Positions 36,239 to 44,783 of a stretch of 64,000 nt of DNA are shown here, in pieces (the first letter of the stretch is position 1; each line of letters begins with the position of its first letter). Below the pieces are notes generated by a model. It did not search any database. It saw only the letters and a list, made by a program, of their open reading frames with translations, and was not told where the DNA came from. The translations under genes were made by a program, and so were the position numbers. Origin of the DNA: Streptomyces sp. SAJ15. Lineage in GTDB: Bacteria; Actinomycetota; Actinomycetes; Streptomycetales; Streptomycetaceae. The stretch is from assembly GCF_007595705.1 (NCBI RefSeq), contig NZ_NISY01000002.1, positions 248,001 through 312,000 of the forward strand. The letters are read 5' to 3'.

Positions 36239-37768
36239 ATGGACGCAGCACGCACTCCTGGCAACGGTCCGACTGGTCACGTCGTCGTCATCGGCGGTGG
36301 CATCTCCGGCCTGGCGGCCGCCCACCGGCTGCTGGCGGGCGGCGTCGGGGTGACCGTGCTGGAGGCGTCGTCGCGGCTGGGCGGCAAGCTGCTCGCGGGC
36401 GAGATCGCGGGCGTGCCGGTGGACCTGGGCGCCGAGTCGATGTTGGCGCGCCGCCCCGAGGCGATCGACCTCGCGCGCGCCGCCGGCCTCGCCGAGCTGC
36501 TCCAGCCGCCCGCCACCACGACCGCCGGGGTGTGGACCCGCGGCGGGCTGCGGCCGATGCCCCGCGGCCATGTGATGGGCGTGCCCGGCGGGCCGGAGGC
36601 GCTGGCCGCCTCCGGGGTGCTCTCCGACGCCGGGCTGGCCCGGATCGCCCGAGAGCCGGAGCTGCCCCCCGTCGAGGTCGGCGAGGACGTCGCCATCGGC
36701 GCGTATGTCGCGGAGCGCTTCGGCCGGGAGGTCGTCGACCGGCTCGTCGAGCCGCTGCTGGGCGGGGTGTACGCGGGTGACGCGTACCGCATCTCGATGC
36801 GCGCCGCCGTCCCCCAGCTCTTCGAGGCCGCCCGCGGCCACCGCACGCTGACCGAGGGCGTCCAGGCCGTGCAGCGAGGCCGCGCGGCGGTGGAGCGGGA
36901 CACGCCGGTCTTCATGGGCATCGACGGAGGCGTCGGCCGACTGCCGCTCGCCGTCGCCGACGCCGTCCGCGCGGCCGGCGGCGAGATCCGCACCGACGCC
37001 CCCGTGCGCGAACTGCGGCGCGGCGCGGACCGCGGGCCGGCCGCCGGGGAGCTCGACCGGGCGGGCGCCTTCGGGGGGACCGGGACCTTCGAGGGGCCGC
37101 GAGCCGGGGCGCGCGGCTGGACCGTGGTCACCGCCGACGGCACGGCGCTGACGGCGGACGCCGTCGTGCTCGCCGTTCCCGCCCCCGCCGCCGCCCGACT
37201 GCTGGCCGCCGACTCCCCGGCCGCGTCCGCCGAGCTGGCCGGCGTCGACTACGCCTCGATGGCGCTGGTCACCATGGCCTTCCGCCGCTCCGACGTCGCC
37301 GGGCTGCCCACCGGCAGCGGCTTCCTGGTGCCGCCGGTCGACGGCCACACCATCAAGGCCGCCACCTTCTCCAGCCACAAGTGGGGCTGGGTCCGGGACG
37401 CCGACTCCGAGCTGTTCGTGCTGCGCACCTCGATCGGGCGGTTCGAGGACGACGCGGACCTGGGGCGCGAGGACGCCGAACTGGTGGAGATCTCGCTCGC
37501 CGACCTCGGCGAGGCGGTCGGGCTCGCCGCCCGCCCCGTCGCCACCCGGGTCAACCGCTGGGAGCACGGCCTGCCGCAGTACCCCGTCGGCCACCTGGAC
37601 CGCGTCGCCCGCGTCCGCGAGCAGGTCGCCAAGCTGCCGGGGCTGCGGGTGTGCGGCGCGGTGTACGAGGGCGTGGGCATCCCGGCCTGTGTGGCCAGCG
37701 GTCGAAGCGCCGCCGACGAACTGCTGGCGACCCTGGCGCCGGGCGCCACGGGCCGAGAGCGAGAATGA
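36239..37768 (+). CDS. hemG: Protoporphyrinogen/coproporphyrinogen III oxidase (HemY/HemG type)
   Basis: 509 residues from ATG 36239 (AGGAG close upstream). FAD-binding [22 protein letters not shown], then [30 protein letters not shown] (landmark residues 40-70), and the C-terminal FAD contact [19 protein letters not shown]. Oxidises coproporphyrinogen III to coproporphyrin III in the actinobacterial pathway. A 25-residue Gly/Ala insertion at about 262-290 ([20 protein letters not shown]) looks like a loop expansion. hemQ follows 5 bp after its stop, so the two are cotranscribed. Confidence 0.9.
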   Translation: MDAARTPGNGPTGHVVVIGGGISGLAAAHRLLAGGVGVTVLEASSRLGGKLLAGEIAGVPVDLGAESMLARRPEAIDLARAAGLAELLQPPATTTAGVWTRGGLRPMPRGHVMGVPGGPEALAASGVLSDAGLARIAREPELPPVEVGEDVAIGAYVAERFGREVVDRLVEPLLGGVYAGDAYRISMRAAVPQLFEAARGHRTLTEGVQAVQRGRAAVERDTPVFMGIDGGVGRLPLAVADAVRAAGGEIRTDAPVRELRRGADRGPAAGELDRAGAFGGTGTFEGPRAGARGWTVVTADGTALTADAVVLAVPAPAAARLLAADSPAASAELAGVDYASMALVTMAFRRSDVAGLPTGSGFLVPPVDGHTIKAATFSSHKWGWVRDADSELFVLRTSIGRFEDDADLGREDAELVEISLADLGEAVGLAARPVATRVNRWEHGLPQYPVGHLDRVARVREQVAKLPGLRVCGAVYEGVGIPACVASGRSAADELLATLAPGATGRERE

Positions 37769-37773
37769 GAGAC

Positions 37774-38520
37774 ATGACTGATCCCGCTGCTGCCAACACA
37801 CCCGAGAACGCCGCCCCCGCCAAGGCCCCCAACGCCGGCAAGAAGGCCAAGGACCTCAACGAGGTCATCCGCTACACCCTGTGGTCGGTCTTCAAGCTGC
37901 GCGACGTGCTGCCGGAGGACCGCACCGGCTACGCCGACGAGGTGGAGGAGCTGTTCAAGCGGCTCGCCGCGAACGACGTCACGGTGCGCGGCACCTACGA
38001 CGTGTCCGGGCTGCGGGCCGACGCGGACGTCATGATCTGGTGGCACTCGGAGACCGCCGACGCGCTCCAGGAGGCGTACAACCTCTTCCGCCGCACCCGG
38101 CTCGGCCGCGCGTTGGAGCCGGTGTGGTCGAACATGGCGCTGCACCGCCCCGCCGAGTTCAACAAGTCGCACATCCCGGCCTTCCTGGCCGACGAGGTCG
38201 CGCGCGACTACGTGAGCGTCTACCCCTTCGTGCGGTCGTACGACTGGTACCTGCTGCCGGACGAGGACCGCCGCCGGATGCTCGCGGACCACGGCAAGAT
38301 GGCCCGCGGCTTCCCCGATGTGCGCGCCAACACCGTCGCCTCCTTCTCCCTCGGCGACTACGAGTGGATCCTCGCCTTCGAGGCCGACGAGCTGTACCGG
38401 ATCGTCGACCTCATGCGTCATCTGCGCGGCTCCGAGGCTCGCCGCCATGTGCGCGAGGAGGTCCCGTTCTTCACCGGCCGCCGTAAGTCGGTCGGCGACC
38501 TGGTCGACGGACTGGCCTGA
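37774..38520 (+). CDS. hemQ: Coproheme decarboxylase HemQ (chlorite-dismutase family)
   Basis: 248 residues from ATG 37774; ATG 37765, overlapping the previous stop, is possible. [12 protein letters not shown] opens the domain. [55 protein letters not shown] and [29 protein letters not shown] are the core segments (residues about 85-230). The conserved Tyr of [10 protein letters not shown] and the HGKM histidine match HemQ. Decarboxylates coproheme to heme b with H2O2. The A/K-rich N terminus (about 30 residues) is disordered. Confidence 0.92.
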   Translation: MTDPAAANTPENAAPAKAPNAGKKAKDLNEVIRYTLWSVFKLRDVLPEDRTGYADEVEELFKRLAANDVTVRGTYDVSGLRADADVMIWWHSETADALQEAYNLFRRTRLGRALEPVWSNMALHRPAEFNKSHIPAFLADEVARDYVSVYPFVRSYDWYLLPDEDRRRMLADHGKMARGFPDVRANTVASFSLGDYEWILAFEADELYRIVDLMRHLRGSEARRHVREEVPFFTGRRKSVGDLVDGLA

Positions 38521-38543
38521 CCGGCCCGCCCCCCCTGCACCAC

Positions 38544-38587
38544 GACGCGGAACGCCCAGGGCCCGATGGCCCTGGGCGTTCCGCGTC
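38544..38587. terminator. Bidirectional terminator, 20-bp perfect stem
   Basis: Twenty paired bases with loop CGAT between hemQ and the convergent peptidase gene. A 23-bp direct repeat (TCCTCAGCGGGTCGGTCGGA) follows at 38586 and 38609. Confidence 0.88.
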
Positions 38588-38628
38588 CTCAGCGGGTCGG
38601 TCGGACCCTCCTCAGCGGGTCGGTCGGA

Positions 38629-40617
38629 TCAGGGGATCGCGGGGAGCGCCGCGCGCAGCGGGTGGCGCTCCCTCTCGAGTGCCTTCTTCGCGGCGTGCTG
38701 CCGCCCCTTCCCGTCGCCCTTCCCCTCGTCCCGCTGCTTCTCCTGGCGCTTCCCCCCACTCTCCTTCTTCTCCTTCGCCGTCGTGCCGACGACCGTGTCC
38801 GGAGCCTCCTTGACCGGCTGGGGCTCGGCGCGCGGCGCGCAGTACGCGTCGCCGCTCGAAGGCACCCGCCCGGTGAGCAGGTAGTCGTCGACGAACCGGT
38901 TGACGCAGGCGTTGGAGCCGCCGGAGATGCCATGGGTACCCGCGTCCTTCTCGGTGACCAGCGCCGAGTCGGGCAGCCGGCGCCGCAGCTCCAGCGCCCC
39001 GGCGTACGGCGTGGCCGCGTCCCGCTCGGCCGCCAACAGCAGCACCGGGGGCAGCGCGCCCGGCTCGGCGCCGATGTCCAGCGGCTGCTGCTGTCGGGCG
39101 GGCCAGTAGGCGCACGGCAGATTCATCCGGGCGTTGTCCCAGGTCTCGAACGGGGCCCGGCGGGCGAGCTCGGTGTTGTCGGCGTCCCACACCGACCACT
39201 GGCGCGGCCAGCTCGCGTCGTTGCACTCCACGGCGGTGTAGACGGCGTTGCCGTTCTCCTCGGACGCGGCGCCCTCGGGGTCCGGGGCGGCCAGCGCGGT
39301 CAGCGGCCTGGCGTCCCCCTCCAGATACGCCGACAGCGCCCGGGCGCTGGGCGCCCAGTAGCCGTCGTGGTAGCCGACCCGCAGGAACGCGGCGTGCAGT
39401 TCGCCGGTGCCGATGACGCCGCCGGCCGGGGCCCGGTCGAGGCGCCGTCGCACGTCCTCGTAGGTGGTGGACACCTGCTCCGGGGTGCTGCCCAGGTGGT
39501 AGACGTCGTCGTGCTTGGCGGCCCAGGTGCGCCAGTCGTGCCAGCGGCCTTCGAAGGCCAGCGACTGCTCCAGGTTGTTCCGGTACCAGATCTGCCCGGG
39601 GTCGGGGTTGACGACGCTGTCCAGCACCATGCGGCGCACGTGCCCCGGGAAGAGGGTGGCGTAGAGCGCGCCGAAGTAGGTGCCGTAGGAGGCGCCGAGG
39701 AAGTTCAGCTTGGACTCGCCGAGCGCCGCCCGGATCACATCGAGGTCGCGGGCGTTGTTGAGGCTGTTGTAGAACGGCAGATCGCCGCCGCCGTTGCGGG
39801 CGCAGCCGTCCGCGTACAGCCGCGCCTTGACGATCATCTGCCGCTTGAACGCGGCGGAGGGGTGGGTCGGCGAACTGCTCGGGGCCTTGTGGAACTCCGC
39901 CGGCTCCTGGCAGGACAGCGGCGCGGAACGGCCGACCCCGCGGGGCGCGTAGCCCACGAAGTCGTACGCCTTGGCGAGGTTCTGGTAGCCGGGCTCGCTG
40001 GCGTAGCTGGGGAAGGACATGCCCGAGCCGCCGGGTCCGCCGGGGTTGTAGACGAGTGCGCCCTGGTGGGGGACGGGGGCGTCGTGCCCACTCGTCCCGT
40101 CGGCCCGGTCGTCGTCGTGGCCCTCGCCGTGCCGCCGGCGCCCGGCCTCCCGGGCCTCCTTGGCGCCCTTGGCGCTTTTCGCGCTCTTCGCGTCCTTGGC
40201 CTCTTCGCCGCCCTTGCCGCCCTCGGCGTTCGTGTCGCCGCGGTCCCCGGCCGCCTCCTTGGCGACCTCGCCGCCCTGGCCGGTGTCCGCCGCGGTCCCG
40301 GTGCCCGTGGCGCGCGCCCGGCTGACGGTCAGGGTGATCTGACGGCCGTCGGGGTCCGCGTAGTCGAGCGGCACGGTGACCGTGCCGCACTCGACGGGGG
40401 CCGGCAACCGTTCGACGCGGGGACACGGCCCGAAGGCGATGCCCTTGGCCGCGGCGCGTTCCGCGGCCACCGCCACGCCGAACGCCTCGTCCTCACCGCC
40501 CACCGAACGGGGGCCGGTGGGCGTGGTCCCGGTGGCGGGGGTGACGGTGAGGGCTGTCATGACCAGGGATCCCAGGGCGCCATACAGTGCTGCTGCTCTC
40601 ACACGCCATCCCTTCAT
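38629..40617 (-). CDS. Secreted tripeptidyl aminopeptidase-type alpha/beta hydrolase
   Basis: 662 residues from ATG 40617. Signal peptide 1-40. CGTVTVPLDYADPDGRQITLTVSRARA begins the SlpD/SlpE/Tap-type hydrolase. Oxyanion NPGGPGGSGMSF, nucleophile Ser in GASYGTYFG, Asp in ERDAATPYAGA and His in DAGTHGISGG form the triad. C-terminal disulfide-type Cys in SNACVNRF and AYCAP. Two unusual low-complexity stretches: an E/A/K/G-rich insertion (about 115-175) and a Lys/Glu-rich tail after about 600. Probably removes tripeptides from protein N termini outside the cell. Confidence 0.85.
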   Translation of the reverse strand: MKGWRVRAAALYGALGSLVMTALTVTPATGTTPTGPRSVGGEDEAFGVAVAAERAAAKGIAFGPCPRVERLPAPVECGTVTVPLDYADPDGRQITLTVSRARATGTGTAADTGQGGEVAKEAAGDRGDTNAEGGKGGEEAKDAKSAKSAKGAKEAREAGRRRHGEGHDDDRADGTSGHDAPVPHQGALVYNPGGPGGSGMSFPSYASEPGYQNLAKAYDFVGYAPRGVGRSAPLSCQEPAEFHKAPSSSPTHPSAAFKRQMIVKARLYADGCARNGGGDLPFYNSLNNARDLDVIRAALGESKLNFLGASYGTYFGALYATLFPGHVRRMVLDSVVNPDPGQIWYRNNLEQSLAFEGRWHDWRTWAAKHDDVYHLGSTPEQVSTTYEDVRRRLDRAPAGGVIGTGELHAAFLRVGYHDGYWAPSARALSAYLEGDARPLTALAAPDPEGAASEENGNAVYTAVECNDASWPRQWSVWDADNTELARRAPFETWDNARMNLPCAYWPARQQQPLDIGAEPGALPPVLLLAAERDAATPYAGALELRRRLPDSALVTEKDAGTHGISGGSNACVNRFVDDYLLTGRVPSSGDAYCAPRAEPQPVKEAPDTVVGTTAKEKKESGGKRQEKQRDEGKGDGKGRQHAAKKALERERHPLRAALPAIP

Positions 40618-40647
40618 AGGCTTTCCCGAAAAAACCACATCAAGGGG

Positions 40648-40676
40648 ATATTTGGCGTCATATGGAGTGAAGTAAA
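40648..40676 (-). promoter_or_regulatory. Probable promoter of the peptidase gene
   Basis: On the minus strand TTTACT and AAATAT with a 17-bp spacer, giving a transcript start about 24 nt before the ATG, in a markedly AT-rich stretch. Confidence 0.5.
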
Positions 40677-40698
40677 GGACCGGGCCGCGGTGTCGGCG

Positions 40699-41502
40699 TC
40701 AATGCCCCCAATGCGCCCCGACCGGCTTTCCCCTGAGCGCCGCGCGCAGCGCCGGGTCGGCCAGCGCCCCCGCGCCGTGCACCGCGAGCGCGGTGAGGTC
40801 GTCACCCGCCCGTGCGGTCCCGTCGTCGGCGCGCGGCGGTCGTCGCGGCACGGTGATCCGGCCCAGCATCCGCTGCCCGGCGGGAGAGGCCCAGTTGGTG
40901 TACGGGTGCACCTCCGCCTGGGCGATCAGCAGACAGCCGACGGTCAGCACCAGCGGCAGCGCGAACCACGCGACCACCATGCCCCGGCCGGTCTCCGGCG
41001 GCACCATCAGCAGCGCCGCGGCCGCCGCCAGCGTCACCAGCGCACAGGCCCCGCGCACCTGGCGGACCGCCGCCGTCACCCCGGCGCGGGCCGTGAGCGG
41101 CACCGCGAGCCCGGCCGTGACCAGCCGGTCGGCCAGCGCCCGTACGGATTCGGTGGTGGCGAGCGCCGCGCGGACCATGGGGACGGGTGACTGGCCCTCC
41201 GGCCCTATGGCCGTGATGACCGAGCGCTCCAACTCGTCCCGGCCGTCGGGGTCCACCACCGTGACCCAGCCGGTGTAGGCGAGCAACACCCGATGTTGGC
41301 GGTACATCGACACCAGCGCGAGGTCGGTGACCCGCTGCGGCCCGCCGGACAGGAACGCCGTCTCGTAGAGGTTCAGGTCGCGGTCCATCACCGCCTGGGT
41401 CGTGTCCGGCGCGTCGGCCGCGGCGACCGCGGCCGAGCACAGGCGGGCGCAGGACACCCCCGCCGCGACCCAGGCGACAAGGAGGAACAAGACCCACAAC
41501 AT
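40699..41502 (-). CDS. TIGR04222-type membrane protein without Cys-rich tail
   Basis: 267 residues from ATG 41502 (no strong SD). One N-terminal helix (MLWVLFLLVAWVAAGVS), then the TIGR04222 landmark LNLYETAFLSGGPQRVTDLALVSMYRQHRVLL (residues about 43-75) and two helices at about 150-195. The tail is short and ends GAHWGH, without the Gly/Cys-rich segment of its neighbour. Third gene of the DUF692 cluster, 171 bp after the second. Role unknown; perhaps a partner of the Cys-rich paralog. Confidence 0.72.
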   Translation of the reverse strand: MLWVLFLLVAWVAAGVSCARLCSAAVAAADAPDTTQAVMDRDLNLYETAFLSGGPQRVTDLALVSMYRQHRVLLAYTGWVTVVDPDGRDELERSVITAIGPEGQSPVPMVRAALATTESVRALADRLVTAGLAVPLTARAGVTAAVRQVRGACALVTLAAAAALLMVPPETGRGMVVAWFALPLVLTVGCLLIAQAEVHPYTNWASPAGQRMLGRITVPRRPPRADDGTARAGDDLTALAVHGAGALADPALRAALRGKPVGAHWGH

Positions 41503-41673
41503 GGCGGCCGTTCTACTCGACGGAAACCGCGTTCCGCCATGGTCTTACCGGAACTCGACTCGCGCCACTCGAACGGCCGTCCGCATGCGACGGCCGCCGC
41601 GTGACGGCCGCTCAGAACGGCGCTCCAGGCCCGGCGGGGCATTCGGCGGGGTCCTTCGGCGGGGCGGGCGGGC

Positions 41674-42729
41674 TCAGTCCCCGCCCCCGCCGCCTCCGCA
41701 GCCGCCGCCACAGCTCGAACCGCCTCCGCCGCCGTCGCCCCCTCCGCCGTCCGAGCTGGAGACGCCGCAGAAGGAGGCGCCGCAGCCACCCCCGCCGCCG
41801 CCGTCCGAGCCGGAGCCGCCGTCACCGGTCGAGCCGCACCAGTCGACGTGGATCTCCACACCGGTCCAGACGTCCGAGCCGCTTCCGGTGGCCGCGGCGT
41901 CGGCACGCCGCGCCTGGAGAAGCTGGTCCCGCAGGTCGGGGACGTAGGTGAGGGCCGCGGGCCCACCGAGGGCGACCACGACGGCCGCCGGGGTGGCGGC
42001 ACCCGGCCCGCCGCCGTTCGCGCCGCCACGCGCCCGGCCGTGCCGCGACCCCGCCCCCACGCCGGGGCCGGTGTACCCGCTCTCCAGCCGGTAGGCGACC
42101 AGGGCCCGCCGGCCCGCGCGGGTGATCCGCCGCACGGCCAGGGTCCGGCAACCGGCCCCCGCCACCGCCCCGCCGAGCAGCGCGGGCAGCAGCGACAGAA
42201 ACGCGGCGAAGCCGAAGTCGGCGACTCCGCCGACGACGCTCAGCACCAGGGCCAGCACCAGCGCCGCCCCGCAGACCCTGGTCTGGAGGGTGCCCAGCCG
42301 GTGCCAGCGCCGCATCGCGCCAGGCGGCACCAGCAGCCCCCGGCCGGCCAGTCGATCCCCGATCCCCTGGACGGCCGGGCCGCACGTCAGCGCCGTGCGC
42401 AGCGCGGCCCAGGCACCGTGCGGAGCCCGGGCGTACTCCTGGAGCAGCGCCTCCTCGACCGGTTGTCGGGCCACCGACCGCCGCACCGAGACCACGCCGG
42501 GGCCGCCGATGGACAGCCGGCCGTCCACGCACATGCCGCACAGGACCGTGTCCGCCACCCGGCCCGGACCGCCCGCCAGGAACGCCGCCTCCATCAGGTC
42601 GTGCGCCCGCTCGTCCGACGCCGCCCCGGCCGCCCGCCGAGCCCGGTACGTCCCTCGGGCCAGCGCCACCGAGGCGGCGGCGACCGCCACATAGGCCAGG
42701 GACACCCCGGCCGTCGTTATCACGCTCAC
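41674..42729 (-). CDS. TIGR04222-type membrane protein with Gly/Cys-rich C-terminal tail
   Basis: 351 residues from GTG 42729, only 4 bp after the DUF692 stop, so translation is coupled. N-terminal helix 5-25, domain landmark HDLMEAAFLAGGPGRVADTVL (about 43-63), paired helices at 150-192, and a Gly-rich linker. The tail from residue 297 is almost only Gly, Ser, Asp and Cys, with Cys at 298, 316, 321, 340 and 344 (GCGASFCG, SSCGGGCGG). Such a tail next to an MNIO enzyme gene suggests that its cysteines are modified after translation or bind metal; this is inference. Confidence 0.78.
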   Translation of the reverse strand: MSVITTAGVSLAYVAVAAASVALARGTYRARRAAGAASDERAHDLMEAAFLAGGPGRVADTVLCGMCVDGRLSIGGPGVVSVRRSVARQPVEEALLQEYARAPHGAWAALRTALTCGPAVQGIGDRLAGRGLLVPPGAMRRWHRLGTLQTRVCGAALVLALVLSVVGGVADFGFAAFLSLLPALLGGAVAGAGCRTLAVRRITRAGRRALVAYRLESGYTGPGVGAGSRHGRARGGANGGGPGAATPAAVVVALGGPAALTYVPDLRDQLLQARRADAAATGSGSDVWTGVEIHVDWCGSTGDGGSGSDGGGGGGCGASFCGVSSSDGGGGDGGGGGSSCGGGCGGGGGGD

Positions 42730-42733
42730 GCCG

Positions 42734-44404
42734 TCACCCGCGCCGCAGGGCCTGGCGCGCGGCGCGGGCCACCCGGGAGGCGCCCGCGGCGCGCACCAGT
42801 CGGGCGGCGGTCCCGGCGGACCGCGGCGCGGGCCCCGAGCGCTCCCGCCACCAGGCGGTCAGCTGCCGCCGGGCCTCCGCGTCCCGCGGCTGCTCCGTCG
42901 CCAGCAGGTGCTCCGCGAAGGAGAGGGCGTCGCGGCGGTAGCCGCCGGTCATCGGCCGGGAGCGGGCGTACCGGAGGAAGGCGGCCCGGTAGCCCGGGCC
43001 CAGGATGCGCGGCAGCTCCGGCGCCACCTTCGCCACCACCTCGGCCCGCTTCGCCACCAGCGCGCGGCTCTGCACCCGCAGCCGCCGCCGGTCGAAGCCC
43101 TCCGGCGTGGGCGTCCCCGCCACCAGCGCGGAGAGCAGCGCCGTCTGAGCCAGCGCCAGCCGCTCGCGCACCCCGGAAGCGCCCTCACCACCGCCCGCGT
43201 CGCCGCCGGCGGCCTCACCACCGCCCGCGTCCGCGGGAGCGCCGGTCTCCGCGCGGCCGGTCGTCGGGTCGTCGGTCTCCGCGCGGCCGGTCGTCGGGTC
43301 GTCGGTCTCCGCGGGGCCGTCGGCCCGCCGAGCGCGCGCCACCGCCGCGCGCTCGGTGTTCTCGGTCGTGTCGTCGAAGGCGGTACGGCCGGCGCCGCCG
43401 GCGGAAGGCGCCGGGTGGTTCCGGGCCGCCGTGGCGGCCGCGGACTCCGCACGGGCGGCCGTCCGTACGGCGCCAAGGGCGTCTGCGCCGGCGGTCGGCC
43501 GGCCCGCGGCGGTGGGCTTCCCCGGGGCCGGGGCGGCCCCCGCCGGATCGGCCGCGGCGACCGCGACCGCCGCGTTCAGGGCGGCCTGTTCGGTGACCGT
43601 GCGGATGGCGTCGAGCTCGGCGGCCAGCTCCTCGTACGGGGGGAAGTCGTCGTCGCGCTCCAGCAGCACGCCGGGCGGGGTGGTGCGCTCGCAGAGCCGG
43701 GCGAGGACGTCGAGCACCGGGGCGGACACCGGGTGGGCGTGGCTGTCGTGCCAGACGCCGTCGCGCTCCACGCCACCGGCGACGTGGACGTAGGCGATGG
43801 CCGACAGCGGCAGCTCGGCCAGGGCCAGGGCCGGGTCCTCGCCGCGGTTGACGTGGTTGGTGTGCAGGTTGGCCACGTCGATGAGCAGCCGGACGCCGGT
43901 CCGCTCCACCAGCTCGGACAGGAACTGCCCCTCCGTCAGCTCCTCGTCCGGCCAGGAGATGAGCGCGGCGATGTTCTCCAGCGCCAGCGGCACGGGGAGC
44001 GCGTCCTGGGCGATCCGCACGTTCTCGCAGAGCACGTCCAGCGCCTCGCGGGTGCGCGGCACCGGCAGCAGGTGTCCGGCCTCGATCGACGGCGAGGCGG
44101 TCAGCGGCCCCCCGGCCCGTACGAACGCGATGTGCTCGGTGACCAGCGGGGCGCCCAGCAGCTCCGCCCGGGCGGCGAGCGCCGCCAGCCGCCGCGGCTC
44201 CGGCCGCTCCGCGCCGCCGAGACCGAGCGAGACCCCGTGTGGCACGACGGCGGTCCCCCGGTCGAGCAGTCGCCGCAGCGCGTCCGGAAGGTGGTCATCG
44301 CATATGTTCTCCGCCACGACCTCGACCCAGTCGATGCCGGGCAGCCGCTCGATCTCGTCGGCGATCTCCGGACGCCAGCCGATCCCGGTACCAAGACGCT
44401 CCAT
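42734..44404 (-). CDS. DUF692 (MNIO) enzyme fused to a C-terminal DUF2063-like helical domain
   Basis: 556 residues from ATG 44404 (AAGGGGGAATC upstream). Residues 1-275 are a complete DUF692 TIM barrel with the usual metal ligands: E32/N33, H56 ([10 protein letters not shown]), E90/H91 (TEHIAF), E142/N143 (LENIA), D176/N179/H181/H184 ([10 protein letters not shown]), H207 (YVHVAGG), D220/H222/H224 (HDSHAH) and E249. Known members (MbnB, TglH, ChrH, BufB) are multinuclear iron oxygenases acting on cysteines of peptides. A disordered linker (about 285-410) contains two copies of [10 protein letters not shown] from a 30-bp repeat. Residues 411-505 resemble partner proteins of the HvfC/DUF2063 type ([20 protein letters not shown]), here on the same chain. 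Confidence 0.85.
   Translation of the reverse strand: MERLGTGIGWRPEIADEIERLPGIDWVEVVAENICDDHLPDALRRLLDRGTAVVPHGVSLGLGGAERPEPRRLAALAARAELLGAPLVTEHIAFVRAGGPLTASPSIEAGHLLPVPRTREALDVLCENVRIAQDALPVPLALENIAALISWPDEELTEGQFLSELVERTGVRLLIDVANLHTNHVNRGEDPALALAELPLSAIAYVHVAGGVERDGVWHDSHAHPVSAPVLDVLARLCERTTPPGVLLERDDDFPPYEELAAELDAIRTVTEQAALNAAVAVAAADPAGAAPAPGKPTAAGRPTAGADALGAVRTAARAESAAATAARNHPAPSAGGAGRTAFDDTTENTERAAVARARRADGPAETDDPTTGRAETDDPTTGRAETGAPADAGGGEAAGGDAGGGEGASGVRERLALAQTALLSALVAGTPTPEGFDRRRLRVQSRALVAKRAEVVAKVAPELPRILGPGYRAAFLRYARSRPMTGGYRRDALSFAEHLLATEQPRDAEARRQLTAWWRERSGPAPRSAGTAARLVRAAGASRVARAARQALRRG
43245..43304 (-). repeat. Two tandem 30-bp units inside the DUF692 linker
   Basis: The 30-bp unit starts GTCTCCGCGCGGCCGGTCGT on the plus strand and encodes [10 protein letters not shown] in frame on the minus strand; a third partial copy follows. 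Confidence 0.9.
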
Positions 44405-44548
44405 GATTCCCCCTTTCGTACACGTGCGGGAGTCATGACCCCCCGGAGACAGGACGAATCCCCGAGCGCCGTGGTTCTGAGCATCATTTGAGCTTGCGTC
44501 GGGGCGGCACAGGGGGGCCGCCGCGCCCCGTCGTCCCCGTGCGTCGAC

Positions 44549-44583
44549 GAGACCCCGCGTTCGGGGGGAGAGCGCGGGGTCTC
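44549..44583. terminator. Hairpin in divergent region, purpose unclear
   Basis: GAGACCCCGCG pairs perfectly with CGCGGGGTCTC across a 13-nt loop. A terminator is not expected between divergent genes, so it may end a small transcript or be part of the DUF692 leader. Confidence 0.5.
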
Positions 44584-44660
44584 ATCCGGTCGAACGGACG
44601 GGCCGTCGGCGCGGTTCCCGGCGCGCCTCAACGGACACGGGTAGCGGTATGTCATTACTG

Positions 44661-44690
44661 TTACAAACTTAGGGGGCCTCATGCGATAGA
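44661..44690 (+). promoter_or_regulatory. Probable promoter of the PBP gene
   Basis: TTACAA and GATAGA with an 18-bp spacer; transcript start near 44697. Confidence 0.4.
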
Positions 44691-44717
44691 TGTTCGGAAG
44701 GCGGCATAGGGTACGTG

Positions 44718-44738
44718 TCGTCTTGGGGGAAAAGACGA
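44718..44738 (+). promoter_or_regulatory. Leader stem-loop before the PBP gene
   Basis: TCGTCTT pairs with AAGACGA around a GGGGGAA loop that resembles an SD. It lies in the 5' UTR if GTG 44784 is the start. Confidence 0.35.
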
Positions 44739-44783
44739 TCGGACCTTTGTGCCGCGCTGACGTGCGCGGAGCGTGGGGGCAAC

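Larger units (their letters stand above)
44405..44783. other. Divergent region between the DUF692 cluster and the PBP gene
   Basis: 379 bp. Holds the hairpin at 44549-44583, a likely promoter for the PBP gene at 44661-44690 and a leader hairpin at 44718-44738. I found no SD-preceded small ORF that I would call a precursor peptide. Confidence 0.55.

Noticed and set aside
44405..44490. Short minus-strand ORF beginning [20 protein letters not shown] as a RiPP precursor upstream of DUF692
   Set aside because: It runs out of frame into the DUF692 gene, has one Cys and no SD; the Cys-rich tail downstream is a better substrate.
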